64,000 nucleotides of DNA, taken from contig JAXLQV010000003.1 in the NCBI GenBank assembly GCA_046331465.1, positions 868,001-932,000 on the forward strand. Direction: 5' to 3'. A program made the translations under genes and the position numbers. The DNA comes from UBA5066 sp046331465. GTDB taxonomy: Bacteria > Acidobacteriota > Thermoanaerobaculia > UBA5066. The notes beneath the pieces are model-generated. The model worked only from the letters and a program-made list of their open reading frames with translations, did no database searches and had not been told where the DNA came from. Below are positions 1 through 7,780 of the stretch, one piece after another; position 1 is the stretch's first letter; every line of letters starts with the position of its first letter.

Positions 1-29
1 TTGAGCAACCGGGGGGCGGGTGCTATCGT
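1..29 (+). promoter_or_regulatory. Promoter of the DUF4388 gene
   Basis: TTGAGC at 1-6 and TATCGT at 24-29 are separated by 17 bases, a sigma-70-like arrangement, 24 bases before the ATG at 54. The window starts at the -35 element, so nothing is known of sequence further upstream. Confidence 0.5.
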
Positions 30-53
30 CCCGTCTCGCGAGACCGCGCAGAG

Positions 54-956
54 ATGTCGTTCCAAGGCTCCCTCAAAGAACTCCCGCTCGCGGACATCGT
101 CCAGCTCGTCGCCGTTTCGGGGAAGACGGGAATGTTCTCCCTCACCCGCGGCAGCGAGAGGGGCGCCGTCTACATCCAGAACGGCCAGATCACGCACGCG
201 ACGGTGAACGACATCCAGGGCGAGGACGCGATCTACTCCCTCGCGCTCTGGAACGACGGCCAGTTCCAGTTCTCCCCCGGCCTGGAGGGGGACGCGCGGA
301 CGATCACGCGCTCCAACACGAACCTCCTGATGGAGGCGGCCCGGCGCAGCGACGAGTGGAAGATCCTCTCGAAGAAGATCCCCACGACCGACGCGGTCCC
401 CCAGCTCGTCTGCCGCGAAGGGCTGAGCGAGCCCGTCACGCTGACGCCGATGGAGTGGCTCGTCGTGACGAACACCGACGGCGCCCGCTCCATCGAGGAG
501 ATCGCCCGCGCGGCCCGCGTCTCCGCGTTCGACGTCGCCAAGACGCTCTACGGGCTCATCACGTCCGACCTCGTCGAGATCCGCACGAAGGCCGAGGCGG
601 CACGCGCCGCCGCAGCCTCCGCCGCGGTCGCTGCCCCCGCGGCGCCGGCCGCGGCCGCGGCCGGACCGGTCGTCACGACGCATAGCGGCGTCTTCAACGC
701 CGTCACGCGCGGCGACGAGCGCCGGAGCCTCCAGATCCTCTGCACGAAGGTGAAGCAGGAGGCCGAGAGCGCCGCGCTCGCCCCGGGCGACCCGGCGATC
801 GACCGCCTCTACCGCGCCGCGCTCGGCGAGGTCGACAAGGGGCGCGGGCTCGACGTCGTGCGCGAGCTGATCCGGAGCCTCGAGCAGACGGTCGCCGCCC
901 TCCGCGGCCGCGAGGCGAGCCTCGCGTTCCGCGAGAAGATGGCCCCGCTGCTCTGA
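54..956 (+). CDS. DUF4388 (PatA N-terminal-like) regulatory protein
   Basis: A 300-residue cytoplasmic protein. Residues 1-110 have the DUF4388/PatA-type pattern: an opening SFQGSLKELPLADIVQL, a GKTGxF turn and the strand GQITHATV followed by an acidic segment. Residues 125-185 look like a small winged-helix module (EIARAARVSAFDVAKTLYGL). An Ala-rich linker near 185-205 leads to a helical C-terminus. DUF4388 proteins usually act as adaptors in signalling or motility pathways and have no known catalytic activity. The ATG at 54 has only a weak purine-rich site, but a plausible promoter lies at 1-29. A stable hairpin follows the stop. The family assignment is fairly sure; the pathway is unknown. 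Confidence 0.8.
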   Translation: MSFQGSLKELPLADIVQLVAVSGKTGMFSLTRGSERGAVYIQNGQITHATVNDIQGEDAIYSLALWNDGQFQFSPGLEGDARTITRSNTNLLMEAARRSDEWKILSKKIPTTDAVPQLVCREGLSEPVTLTPMEWLVVTNTDGARSIEEIARAARVSAFDVAKTLYGLITSDLVEIRTKAEAARAAAASAAVAAPAAPAAAAAGPVVTTHSGVFNAVTRGDERRSLQILCTKVKQEAESAALAPGDPAIDRLYRAALGEVDKGRGLDVVRELIRSLEQTVAALRGREASLAFREKMAPLL

Positions 957-964
957 AGTGTTCT

Positions 965-990
965 CGGGAAACCCGGGGCCGGGTTTCCCG
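965..990 (+). terminator. Hairpin after the DUF4388 gene
   Basis: CGGGAAACCC pairs perfectly with GGGTTTCCCG across a GGGGCC centre, starting 8 bases after the stop codon. There is no T-tract, so termination is inferred from position. The right arm and centre recur in the downstream tandem repeat, but the left arm does not. Confidence 0.5.
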
Positions 991-1199
991 AACCCTTCCG
1001 CGCCCCGGAGCACCTCACCTTCCCGCGCACGCACTCTCATTCGTCCCGATTGCTCCCGCCTCACCCGGGGCCGGGTTTCCCGAACCCTTCCGCGCCCCGG
1101 AGCAAGTCACCTTCCCGCGCACGCACCCTCGTTCGTCCCGATTGCTCCCGCCTCACCCGGGGCCGGGTTTCCCGAACCCTTCCGCGCCCCGGAGCACCC
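971..1199. repeat. 92-bp direct tandem repeat, about 2.5 copies
   Basis: Units begin at 971, 1063 and 1155, an exact 92-base period, each opening ACCCGGGGCCGGGTTTCCCG. The third unit stops being similar after about 45 bases, near 1199. Copies differ by only a few bases (for example ACTCTCATTCG against ACCCTCGTTCG). The rest of this gene-free stretch (1200-1430) holds GC-rich sequence and then the OmpA promoter region from about 1300. The repeat could be a recently duplicated terminator/spacer. It has no spacer diversity and is not CRISPR-like. Confidence 0.85.
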
Positions 1200-1300
1200 C
1201 TCCGGCGCCCTCCGGGCCGCTCGGCGAGCGGGCTCCGGCCGCCGGCGGCCGGCCCTCGGGGTCCTGCGCCCGGCCGCCCGCTCAGGAGGCGCACGGTCAA

Positions 1301-1334
1301 TTGACTTTGCCGGGAAATGGCGTGCTGCTAGACT
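1301..1334 (+). promoter_or_regulatory. Probable promoter region of the OmpA-like gene
   Basis: An AT-richer patch contains TTGACT (1301-1306) and TAGACT (1329-1334), with a second TTGACA at 1336-1341. The 22-base spacing of the first pair is long, so which elements are used is uncertain. TAGACT matches the -10-like hexamer seen before several other genes here. Confidence 0.4.
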
Positions 1335-1430
1335 CTTGACAACTGATCCGAGCCTAGGACGCGGAGCCGCCTCACCTTCCCCGGTACGGGGGTGAATCGT
1401 CCGGTCCCCGGCTGGAAATAAGGAGACTCG

Positions 1431-2789
1431 ATGCGACGGATGCGGACCGGACTCCTCCTCGCGCTGGTCGCGGCTCTTCTTCTCGCGGCCCCCACACTGA
1501 GCGCCCAGGTGGCTCCCACGCTCACTGGCGAGACCGGACTCTTCAGCATCTACGACGCCCAGACGGTCCCCCAGGGCCGCTTCGCGTTCTCCCTCTTCTA
1601 CAGCATGTACGACCGGACGGCGGCGCCGATGCCGTTCGGCGCACCCCTGCCGGACGACCCGCTCCGGTACAGCTCCGACAAGATCGGGATGACGGTCGCC
1701 TTCGGCCTCCTCCCGACCTGGGAAGCCTCGTTCTCGGCCGGCCAGCGCTCGTACAGCGCGGACGACCGACTCTGGGCCGGCTACATCAACGGTCACGAGG
1801 CGTCCGGCAAGGTGAACCACGACGAGACGGACAAGTTCCGCATCGGGACGAAGGTGGTCCTCAACCCGAAGGACCCCGTGAAGGTCTCCGCCTTCGGCGC
1901 CGTCTACATCCCGACGCAGAGCCGGGACGACGCGCAGGCCCTCTCCACCTACCGCTCCGACTGGGAGTGGGGGTTCTCGGGCACGTACGGCATCTTCACC
2001 GGGCAGTTCTCCTACCTCTGGACCGGCGACCAGGGTGAGGAGTTCGACGTCGCGAACGAGATGCGCTTCGCGGCCGGCTTCAACGTCCCCCTCATCCCGA
2101 ACCTCCTGCGCGGGATCTTCGAGATCGACCGGACGATGTACGACGGCGGCACGACGAAGCCGCCCGACTTCACCGACGCGGTCCTCGGCGCACGGATCGG
2201 CCTGGGCGACAGCGGCCTCGTCGCGAGCGCCGCGGTGAGGGCGAACGTCGACCGCTGGATCAAGGAAGGGAGCTCCCCGAGCAACATCGGCGGCGTCGTC
2301 CAGCTCTCCTGGGCGCCGCAGCCGCCGAAGCCCGCCGAGGCGCCGAAGGCGGCCCCCTCGCCCCACGAGCCGCCCCCGCCGACCCCCGTTCCGGTCCCGG
2401 CGCCGGCTCCCGTCGTCGCGCCCGCCCCCGCCCCGGTCGTCGAGGCCCCGCCGGCCCCGAAGCCGGAGACCTCCACGACCGACGAGATCCTCTTCGATTC
2501 CGGAAAGAGCCGCCTGACGAACATCGCGAAGGCGATCCTCGACGGCGTCGCCCTCCGGCTGAAGAACAACCTCTCCGCGACCTGCACGGTCGTCGGCTTC
2601 ACCGACCCGAAGGAGAAGGGGGACCGCGCCGCCCTCGCGAAGGCGCGCGCCGACGCCGCCAAGGACTACCTCGTCAAGCGGCACGGCATCGACGCGACGC
2701 GGATCCAGGTCGACGCGAAGGGCGACGCCGAGGCCGGCGCCGACGCGACGCGGAACCGCCGCGCCGTCGTGACGGTGACGTTCCCCTAG
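1431..2789 (+). CDS. OmpA-family outer-membrane protein
   Basis: A 452-residue exported protein. Residues 1-25 form a signal peptide (MRR start, Leu/Ala core, cleavage near LSA). Residues 26-300 have alternating aromatic/polar strands typical of an outer-membrane beta-barrel. A Pro/Ala/Val-rich linker spans about 300-345. Residues 350-452 are an OmpA-like peptidoglycan-binding domain, with the hallmarks EILFDSGKSRL near the start and NRRAVVTV near the end. It should link the outer membrane to the cell wall. The ATG at 1431 follows a GGAGAC ribosome site. It is monocistronic, with a strong hairpin after the stop. The proline linker between barrel and OmpA domain is longer than in E. coli OmpA. 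Confidence 0.88.
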   Translation: MRRMRTGLLLALVAALLLAAPTLSAQVAPTLTGETGLFSIYDAQTVPQGRFAFSLFYSMYDRTAAPMPFGAPLPDDPLRYSSDKIGMTVAFGLLPTWEASFSAGQRSYSADDRLWAGYINGHEASGKVNHDETDKFRIGTKVVLNPKDPVKVSAFGAVYIPTQSRDDAQALSTYRSDWEWGFSGTYGIFTGQFSYLWTGDQGEEFDVANEMRFAAGFNVPLIPNLLRGIFEIDRTMYDGGTTKPPDFTDAVLGARIGLGDSGLVASAAVRANVDRWIKEGSSPSNIGGVVQLSWAPQPPKPAEAPKAAPSPHEPPPPTPVPVPAPAPVVAPAPAPVVEAPPAPKPETSTTDEILFDSGKSRLTNIAKAILDGVALRLKNNLSATCTVVGFTDPKEKGDRAALAKARADAAKDYLVKRHGIDATRIQVDAKGDAEAGADATRNRRAVVTVTFP

Positions 2790-2813
2790 TCCTTCCGTTC
2801 CCGCGAGCCCTCC

Positions 2814-2841
2814 CGAACGGCCGGCTCCCGCCGGCCGTTCG
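2814..2841 (+). terminator. Terminator hairpin after the OmpA-like gene
   Basis: CGAACGGCCGG and CCGGCCGTTCG form a perfect 11-bp stem with a 6-base loop, 25 bases after the stop. There is no strong T-tract. Confidence 0.65.
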
Positions 2842-2859
2842 CGTCTCCGCCCGCCGCGC

Positions 2860-2865
2860 TAAACT
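2860..2865 (+). promoter_or_regulatory. -10 element TAAACT for leaderless permease mRNA
   Basis: TAAACT ends 8 bases before the TTG at 2874. Transcription starting about 7 bases downstream would begin at the start codon. No Shine-Dalgarno sequence is present. Confidence 0.5.
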
Positions 2866-2873
2866 GGCCCTGC

Positions 2874-4037
2874 TTGGACAGCAGCGGCGCCTTCACGACC
2901 GGAACGAGCCCCGCTCTCGGCGGGGCTTTTCGTTCCCGCGAGCTCGTCGTCCTCGCGACCGCGGTCGTCGTCGGGCTCCTCTGGGCCGGCAAGGTCCTCT
3001 TCGTGACCCTCTTCTTCGCGCTCTTCCTCTCCTTCGCGCTCCACCCGTTCGTCGAGCTGCTCGAGAAGATCCGCGTGCCGCGGGGCCTCGCCGCGTTCGT
3101 CGTCATCCTCCTCCTCTGCGCGCTCGTGACGTTCTTCATCGTGAACGCCCTCGACCAGGCGCAGGCGTTCTCGCGCGACTGGCCCGACTACGAGAGGAAG
3201 ATCCAGGCCCTGACCGCGCGGGCGCGCGGCGTCTTCTCGCGGATCGAGGAGGGGACGCGCCGGCTCCTCTCCGAGGGCGAGCGCGCCGGGGTCCGCGCGG
3301 TCCGGCTCGAGGAGGGGATGCTCGACTCCGTCGCGCGCGTCGTCCTCCAGGTGCGGACCGCCTTCTCGCTCGCTCTCTACACCGCCGCCGTCCCGATGCT
3401 CGCGTTCTTCATGCTGAAGGACCGCGAGAAGTACGCCGGGGCGATCACGCGCATCCTCCGCCGGAAGGGGGGCCGGGCCGCGTCCGACTTCGCCGTCAAC
3501 GTCGCCCACGTCCTCTCGGGCTACGTCCTCGGGGAGCTCTTCGTCGTCCTCATCACGGCCTGCATCACGACGGCCGGGCTCCTGATCCTGCACGTCCCCT
3601 ACAGCTACGTCCTCGGTCCGCTCGCGGGTCTCTGCGTCCTCCTCCCCTACGTCGGCGTGATCCTCTCGACGGCGCCCGCGATCTTCGTCGCCTTCCTCGG
3701 GACCGACGAGCCGTTCCTCGCGCTCAAGGTCGTCCTCTTCTACTCCGTCGTCCAGTTCCTCGAGGGGAACGTCCTGACCCCGTTCATCGTCGGGAGCCGG
3801 GTGCGGCTCCACCCGCTCGCCGTCCTCGTCGCCTTCCTCTTCTGGGGGATCCTCTGGGGGCTCCCCGGCGCGATCCTCGCCGTGCCGCTCACGGCGACGA
3901 TCAAGGTCGTCGGCGAGCGCTTCGAGCGCTTCGCCCCCTGGGCCGCGCTCCTCGGCGAGAGGACGCCCGACCCGGAGCCGGAGCCCGAGCCGGACTCCAG
4001 GGACAAGAAGGAGACGGACGAGAAGGCCTCGGGGTGA
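2874..4037 (+). CDS. AI-2E/PerM-family membrane transporter
   Basis: A 387-residue integral membrane protein of the AI-2E exporter (PerM/TqsA) family. Two hydrophobic segments occur in residues 23-60, then the typical HPFVELLEKIRVPRGLAA turn, a TM near 80-95, a soluble helical region (95-160), and at least four further TM segments between 165 and 350, including LGPLAGLCVLLPYVGVIL and the conserved VQFLEGNVLTPFIVG. The charged Glu/Pro/Lys tail (355-387) is cytoplasmic. The start is a TTG with TAAACT 8 bases upstream; no ATG or GTG lies between it and the first TM. A terminator-like hairpin lies inside codons 9-21. The substrate is unknown. The next gene begins 4 bases after the stop. Confidence 0.82.
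   Translation: MDSSGAFTTGTSPALGGAFRSRELVVLATAVVVGLLWAGKVLFVTLFFALFLSFALHPFVELLEKIRVPRGLAAFVVILLLCALVTFFIVNALDQAQAFSRDWPDYERKIQALTARARGVFSRIEEGTRRLLSEGERAGVRAVRLEEGMLDSVARVVLQVRTAFSLALYTAAVPMLAFFMLKDREKYAGAITRILRRKGGRAASDFAVNVAHVLSGYVLGELFVVLITACITTAGLLILHVPYSYVLGPLAGLCVLLPYVGVILSTAPAIFVAFLGTDEPFLALKVVLFYSVVQFLEGNVLTPFIVGSRVRLHPLAVLVAFLFWGILWGLPGAILAVPLTATIKVVGERFERFAPWAALLGERTPDPEPEPEPDSRDKKETDEKASG
2901..2936 (+). promoter_or_regulatory. Terminator-like hairpin inside the 5' coding sequence
   Basis: AGCCCCGC-TCTCG-GCGGGGCT followed by TTT, with flanking GGAACG and CGTTCC that can also pair. It lies 27-62 bases downstream of the start of the permease gene. It may act as an attenuator, or it may simply be a structured N-terminal coding region. 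Confidence 0.4.
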
Positions 4038-4041
4038 CGCC

Positions 4042-4710
4042 GTGTGCGGCCGCTACGTCCAGACGAGCCCCGCCGACGCCCTCGCGACCCGCTTCGGCGC
4101 CCGCCTCCCCGAGGGGATCGCCTGGAGCCCGCGCTGGAACGTCGCGCCTTCGACGCGCGCCCCGCTCGTCCGCGACGGAGCGCACGGCGTCGAGATCGCG
4201 CTCCTCTCCTGGGGGCTCCTCCCGTCGTGGGCGAAGGACGAGGCGGGCCTCCGCCCGATCAACGCCCGCGCCGAGGGGATCGGCGGCAGGCCGATGTTCC
4301 GCGACGCGCTGAAGCGCCGCAGGGCGCTCGTCCCGGCCGACGCCTTCTACGAGTGGAAGCGCGACGGGAAGGCGAAGACGCCGTGGCTCTTCCGGCTCGC
4401 CGGGGGAGCCCCGTTCGCCTTCGCCGGGATCTGGGAGCGCCGCGAGGCGCCCGGCGCCGCGCCGATCGAGAGCTTCGCGATCGTCACGACGGCCGCGAAC
4501 GCGCTCGTCCGCGACGTCCACGACCGGATGCCGGTGATCCTCGACGCCGAGTCCGAGGCGATCTGGCGTCGGCCCGGCCCCCTCTCGGCGGCGGAGCTCG
4601 AGAGGTGCCTCGCCCCGCACGACGCCGCCGCGATGGAAGCGTGGCCGGTCTCGTCCTGGGTGAACGTCCCCGCGCACGACGGCCCGCGCTGCGCCGAGCC
4701 GGCGGGCTGA
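4042..4710 (+). CDS. SRAP (HMCES/YedK-like) DNA-protein crosslink protein
   Basis: A 222-residue SOS response-associated peptidase. It starts MCGRYVQ, so Cys2 is the residue that becomes the N-terminal nucleophile after Met removal and forms a thiazolidine link to abasic sites in single-stranded DNA. The family signature PINARAEGI lies near residues 72-80, FYEWKRDG near 102-109, and the catalytic-type VHDRMPVIL near 160-168. The length is normal for the family. The GTG at 4042 lies 4 bases after the preceding stop, so it is probably co-transcribed with the permease. The family call is secure; its role in DNA-damage tolerance is taken from the family. Confidence 0.93.
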   Translation: MCGRYVQTSPADALATRFGARLPEGIAWSPRWNVAPSTRAPLVRDGAHGVEIALLSWGLLPSWAKDEAGLRPINARAEGIGGRPMFRDALKRRRALVPADAFYEWKRDGKAKTPWLFRLAGGAPFAFAGIWERREAPGAAPIESFAIVTTAANALVRDVHDRMPVILDAESEAIWRRPGPLSAAELERCLAPHDAAAMEAWPVSSWVNVPAHDGPRCAEPAG

Positions 4711-4717
4711 AGCGGAT

Positions 4718-4744
4718 CGGGGAGGCTCGCCACGAGCCTCCCCG
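4718..4744 (+). terminator. Terminator hairpin after the SRAP gene
   Basis: CGGGGAGGCTCG and CGAGCCTCCCCG form a perfect 12-bp stem with a 3-base loop, 8 bases after the stop. No T-tract follows. Confidence 0.65.
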
Positions 4745-4795
4745 CGGCACGGCAAGGCGCACCGGGCTGCGAGGCCGGGCCAGGGAGGCTTCGCG

Positions 4796-4801
4796 TAGAC
4801 T
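4796..4801 (+). promoter_or_regulatory. -10 element TAGACT, leaderless start at 4810
   Basis: TAGACT ends 8 bases before the ATG at 4810 and no ribosome site is visible between them. The geometry is identical to that before gatB. Confidence 0.5.
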
Positions 4802-4809
4802 GCCTTTCG

Positions 4810-6033
4810 ATGCATCCCGCGCACCGCGACGCCTTCAACCGCGCGTTCTCGGACGAGCTCTACCTCCGGCAGACGGGCGACCTCGCGCGGCGGGCCGGGG
4901 CCCTCGCCGGCTTCCGTCTCGCGGAGACGCCCGTCTTCCTCACGCAGGAGCTCGAGGAGCGGCTCGTCGCCGCGGCGCACGGCATCCTCGCGCAGATCTC
5001 GACGCCCGCTGCCCTCGCGAAGCTCCGGCGATTCGTCCCGCCCGAGTGGGACGCGCCGGGCATGGACGCGCTCCCTTCGCTCGCCCAGGTCGACCTCGCC
5101 GTCGTCCGCGCGCCGGACGGCTCCCTCGAGCCGAAGCTGATCGAGCTCCAGGGCTTCCCGTCGCTCTCGGCGTTCGAGGTGCTGCAGGCCGACGCCTGGA
5201 GCGCCGCGATGGAGGGGATAGCGGGCCTGCCGGACGGGGGATGGAGCCCCTTCTTCTCGGGCCTGACCCGGGGGAGCTTCCTCGACCTCTTCCGGCGGAC
5301 CGTCGTCGGCGACCGCGCCCCCGAGAACGTCGTACTCCTCGACCTCCACCCGGAGAAGCAGAAGACGTACGTCGACTTCGCCGCGACCCGCACCCTCCTC
5401 GGCGTCGATCCCGTCTCGGCGACGGAGGTCGAGAAGGAGGGGCGCCGTCTCTACCGCCGGAAGGACGGGCGTCGTGTCCCGATCGAGCGGATCTACAACC
5501 GCGTCGTCTTCGACGAGCTGATCCGCTCCGGCGAGACGCTCCCCTTCGACTTCCGCGACGACCTCGACCTCTCCTGGGCCCCGCACCCGAACTGGTTCTG
5601 GGCCTGGTCGAAGGCCGCCCTCCCGCTCCTCGACCACCCCGCCGCGCCGCGGGCCCGGACGCTCGACACGCTCGACGCCCTCCCCGCCGACCTCGCGGCG
5701 AACTGGGTCCTCAAGCCCCTCTTCTCCTTCGCCGGGGGCGGCGTCAACGTCGAGCCGACCGCGGAGGACGTGGCCCGTGTGCCGGCGGCCGAGCGGGACG
5801 CCTGGTGCCTGCAGGAGAAGATCGTCTACGCCCCGTGCCTGACCGCCGCCGACGGCGGCGGGGTGAAGGTCGAGATCCGGATGATGTTCTTCCGCCCCGA
5901 GGGAGAGTCCGCCTTCACGCTCGGCCTGAACCTCTGCCGGCTCTCGCGCGGCAAGATGCTCGGCGTCGACTTCAACAAGGACTTCACCTGGGTCGGCTCC
6001 TCCGTGGCCCTCCGGCCCGCCGCCGGGTGGTAG
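4810..6033 (+). CDS. Conserved protein with ATP-grasp-like C-terminal half
   Basis: A 407-residue soluble protein that I do not recognise with certainty. The C-terminal half resembles an ATP-grasp core: a lysine/glycine-rich nucleotide loop NWVLKPLFSFAGGG near residue 300, a CLQEKIVY strand near 338 and a VKVEIRMMFF strand near 355 with acidic/Asn residues (GVDFNKDF) near 390 that could bind metal. The N-terminal half carries ELQGFPSLSAFEVLQAD near 115-131 and LLDLHPEKQKTYVDF near 177-191. ATP-grasp enzymes join a carboxylate to an amine or thiol, but no substrate is suggested by the context. It is flanked by terminators and promoters on both sides and so is probably monocistronic. Confidence 0.5.
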   Translation: MHPAHRDAFNRAFSDELYLRQTGDLARRAGALAGFRLAETPVFLTQELEERLVAAAHGILAQISTPAALAKLRRFVPPEWDAPGMDALPSLAQVDLAVVRAPDGSLEPKLIELQGFPSLSAFEVLQADAWSAAMEGIAGLPDGGWSPFFSGLTRGSFLDLFRRTVVGDRAPENVVLLDLHPEKQKTYVDFAATRTLLGVDPVSATEVEKEGRRLYRRKDGRRVPIERIYNRVVFDELIRSGETLPFDFRDDLDLSWAPHPNWFWAWSKAALPLLDHPAAPRARTLDTLDALPADLAANWVLKPLFSFAGGGVNVEPTAEDVARVPAAERDAWCLQEKIVYAPCLTAADGGGVKVEIRMMFFRPEGESAFTLGLNLCRLSRGKMLGVDFNKDFTWVGSSVALRPAAGW

Positions 6034-6049
6034 GAGCTCCCGCGAGAGC

Positions 6050-6078
6050 TTGACACCGGGGCCGCCTGCGCGGATCGT
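6050..6078 (+). promoter_or_regulatory. Promoter of the DJ-1-like gene
   Basis: A consensus TTGACA (6050-6055) lies 17 bases before a weak GATCGT (6073-6078), 26 bases upstream of the GTG at 6104. Confidence 0.5.
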
Positions 6079-6103
6079 GCGGCAAACGCCACGGGAGGGT
6101 CAC

Positions 6104-6664
6104 GTGCCGCAGAACCTCAAGGGTCTGAAGGTCCTCTTCCTCGTCGCACAGAAGGGTTTCCAGGACGAGGAGCTCGAAAAGCCTCGCCGGATCTTCGAGG
6201 CGGCGGGCGCCGAGGTCGTCGTCGCGTCGATCGCGGCCGGGCCCGCCTCCGGGCAGGGCGGGGCTGCGGTCGAGGCCATCTCGATCGTCGAGGCGCGCCC
6301 CACCGAGTGCGCCGGTGCCGTCGTGGTCGGGGGCCCGGGGGCCGTCGATTTCTGGGAGAACGGCATCGCGCAGAAGTTCTTCCGAATGGTCGTGCACGAC
6401 GGCAAGCCGATCGGGGCCCTCTCCCTCGGCGTCGGCCTCCTCGCGAAGGCGGGGCTCCTCGAGGGGAAGCCGGCCACGATCTGGGTGACGCCCGACGGCC
6501 TCCGGGCCCTCAAGAACGGCGGGGCCCGCTTCGAGAAGAAGCCGGTCGTCATCGCGGGAGGGATCGTCACCGCGGACGGCCCCGCCTCCGCCGACAGCTT
6601 CGGCAACATCTTCGCCGAGCTCCTCGACGGCTCCCGGACGAAATCGGGGCGCCTGACCCGCTGA
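6104..6664 (+). CDS. DJ-1/PfpI-family protein lacking the catalytic cysteine
   Basis: A 186-residue DJ-1/PfpI fold protein. The start is GTG 6104, preceded by GGAGG at 6094-6098. KVLFLVAQKGFQDEE (residues 8-22) is the first strand, with the conserved acidic residue. The nucleophile elbow should read roughly AICHGPxLLA, but here it is ALSLGVGLLAKAGLL (near residues 105-120), so Cys becomes Ser and the following His becomes Leu. VTPDGLRALKNGGARF and the final GNIFAELLDG fit the family. Without the Cys it is unlikely to act as a glyoxalase, deglycase or protease of this type. It may bind ligands or be a scaffold. It converges with fabH. Confidence 0.75.
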   Translation: MPQNLKGLKVLFLVAQKGFQDEELEKPRRIFEAAGAEVVVASIAAGPASGQGGAAVEAISIVEARPTECAGAVVVGGPGAVDFWENGIAQKFFRMVVHDGKPIGALSLGVGLLAKAGLLEGKPATIWVTPDGLRALKNGGARFEKKPVVIAGGIVTADGPASADSFGNIFAELLDGSRTKSGRLTR

Positions 6665-6685
6665 CGGCCTCCCGGCCCCGGTTCC

Positions 6686-7765
6686 TCAGAGGCGGGCGAG
6701 CGCGGCGCCCCAGTGGAGCCCCGCGCCGAGGGCCGTGAAGCCGACGAGCGAGCCCGGCCCGAGCCTGCCGGCGGCGACCGCCTCGTCGAAGACGAGGGGG
6801 AGCGTCGCCGCCGTCGTGTTGCCGTACTTCTGGATGTTGTTGAAGACCTTCTCGTCCGAGAGCCCGAGCATCTTCTGCACCGACTCGTTGATGCGGAGGT
6901 TCGCCTGGTGCATCAGGAGGAGGTCGAGCTCCTCGAGCCGGTGACCCGTCTTCGCGAGGACGTCGCGCACGGCCTCCGGCATGAGCAGGCTCGCGAGGCG
7001 GAAGACCTGCCGCCCCTCGACGATCGGGATCGTCCCGAGGCTCTCAAACATCTCCGGCGTGAAGTAGGGGCGCGACTTGCACCCGCCGCCGGGGACGTAG
7101 AGCTTGTCCCAGTGGTTCCCGTCGGTCTTCATGACGAAGCCGAGGAAGCCGCGGCCGTCGCCCGACTCGTTCGCCTCGAGGACCATCGCGCCGGCGCCGT
7201 CGCCGAAGAGGACGGCCCGGTCGCGCATGCCGGAGGCACGCTCGTACCAGTACGGGTCGCACGGTCCCTCGCTGAGGCCGAGCATGACGTCCCACACCGA
7301 CTCGGGCCACGGCATGAGGCCCGAGTGGACCTCGGCGCCCACGAGCAGGATGCGGTCGTACGTCCCGGAGCGGATGAACGCGTCAGCCGTCTGGAGTCCC
7401 GAGAGGAACCCCGCGCACTGCATCCGGATGTCGAGGGCGTGGGTCGTCGACATCCCGAGCCGCGCCGCGAGGAGGCCGCCGCTCCCCGGGAAAAAGTGGT
7501 CGGGCGTCATCGTCGCGAAGACGACGAAGTCGACGTCCGCGGGCGTCAGGCCCGCCTTCTGAAGGGCGGCCCGGGCGGCGTGCTCGGCGAGCTCGGCCGG
7601 GCCGACGCCCCGCTCCACGAACCGCCGTTCGCGAATCCCGGTCCGCGGGACGATCCACTCGTCGGTCGTGTCCATGATCCGGGAGAGCATCTCGTTCGTG
7701 ACGATCTGCGGCGGAACGTAGCTTCCGGAGCTGCGGATGACGGTCGTTCTCTGTCTGACGCTCAT
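6686..7765 (-). CDS. fabH: 3-oxoacyl-ACP synthase III (FabH-like)
   Basis: A 359-residue KAS III condensing enzyme that would start fatty acid elongation by joining acetyl-CoA (or another acyl-CoA) to malonyl-ACP. The catalytic Cys is in MQCAGFLSGL (near residue 115), His in LMHQANLRIN (near 282) and Asn in KYGNTTAATLP (near 313). TDEWIVPRTGIRERR near the N-terminus is typical. It is about 30-40 residues longer than E. coli FabH because of an insertion around 150-185 (SGLMPWPESVWDVML...). That could reflect a different acyl acceptor or a related KAS III with a secondary-metabolic role. TAGACT lies 13 bases upstream of the ATG, overlapping the stop of the Smr gene. Confidence 0.85.
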   Translation of the reverse strand: MSVRQRTTVIRSSGSYVPPQIVTNEMLSRIMDTTDEWIVPRTGIRERRFVERGVGPAELAEHAARAALQKAGLTPADVDFVVFATMTPDHFFPGSGGLLAARLGMSTTHALDIRMQCAGFLSGLQTADAFIRSGTYDRILLVGAEVHSGLMPWPESVWDVMLGLSEGPCDPYWYERASGMRDRAVLFGDGAGAMVLEANESGDGRGFLGFVMKTDGNHWDKLYVPGGGCKSRPYFTPEMFESLGTIPIVEGRQVFRLASLLMPEAVRDVLAKTGHRLEELDLLLMHQANLRINESVQKMLGLSDEKVFNNIQKYGNTTAATLPLVFDEAVAAGRLGPGSLVGFTALGAGLHWGAALARL

Positions 7766-7780
7766 GCGGGGAGGCCGAGT

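Noticed and set aside
971..1199. CRISPR array
   Set aside because: Units are adjacent copies of one 92-base sequence with no variable spacers, and no cas genes are present.
1107..2684. 525-aa minus-strand frame opposite the OmpA gene
   Set aside because: It is antisense to a clear OmpA-family gene and its translation is Arg/Gly/Asp-rich, as expected from GC-rich shadows.
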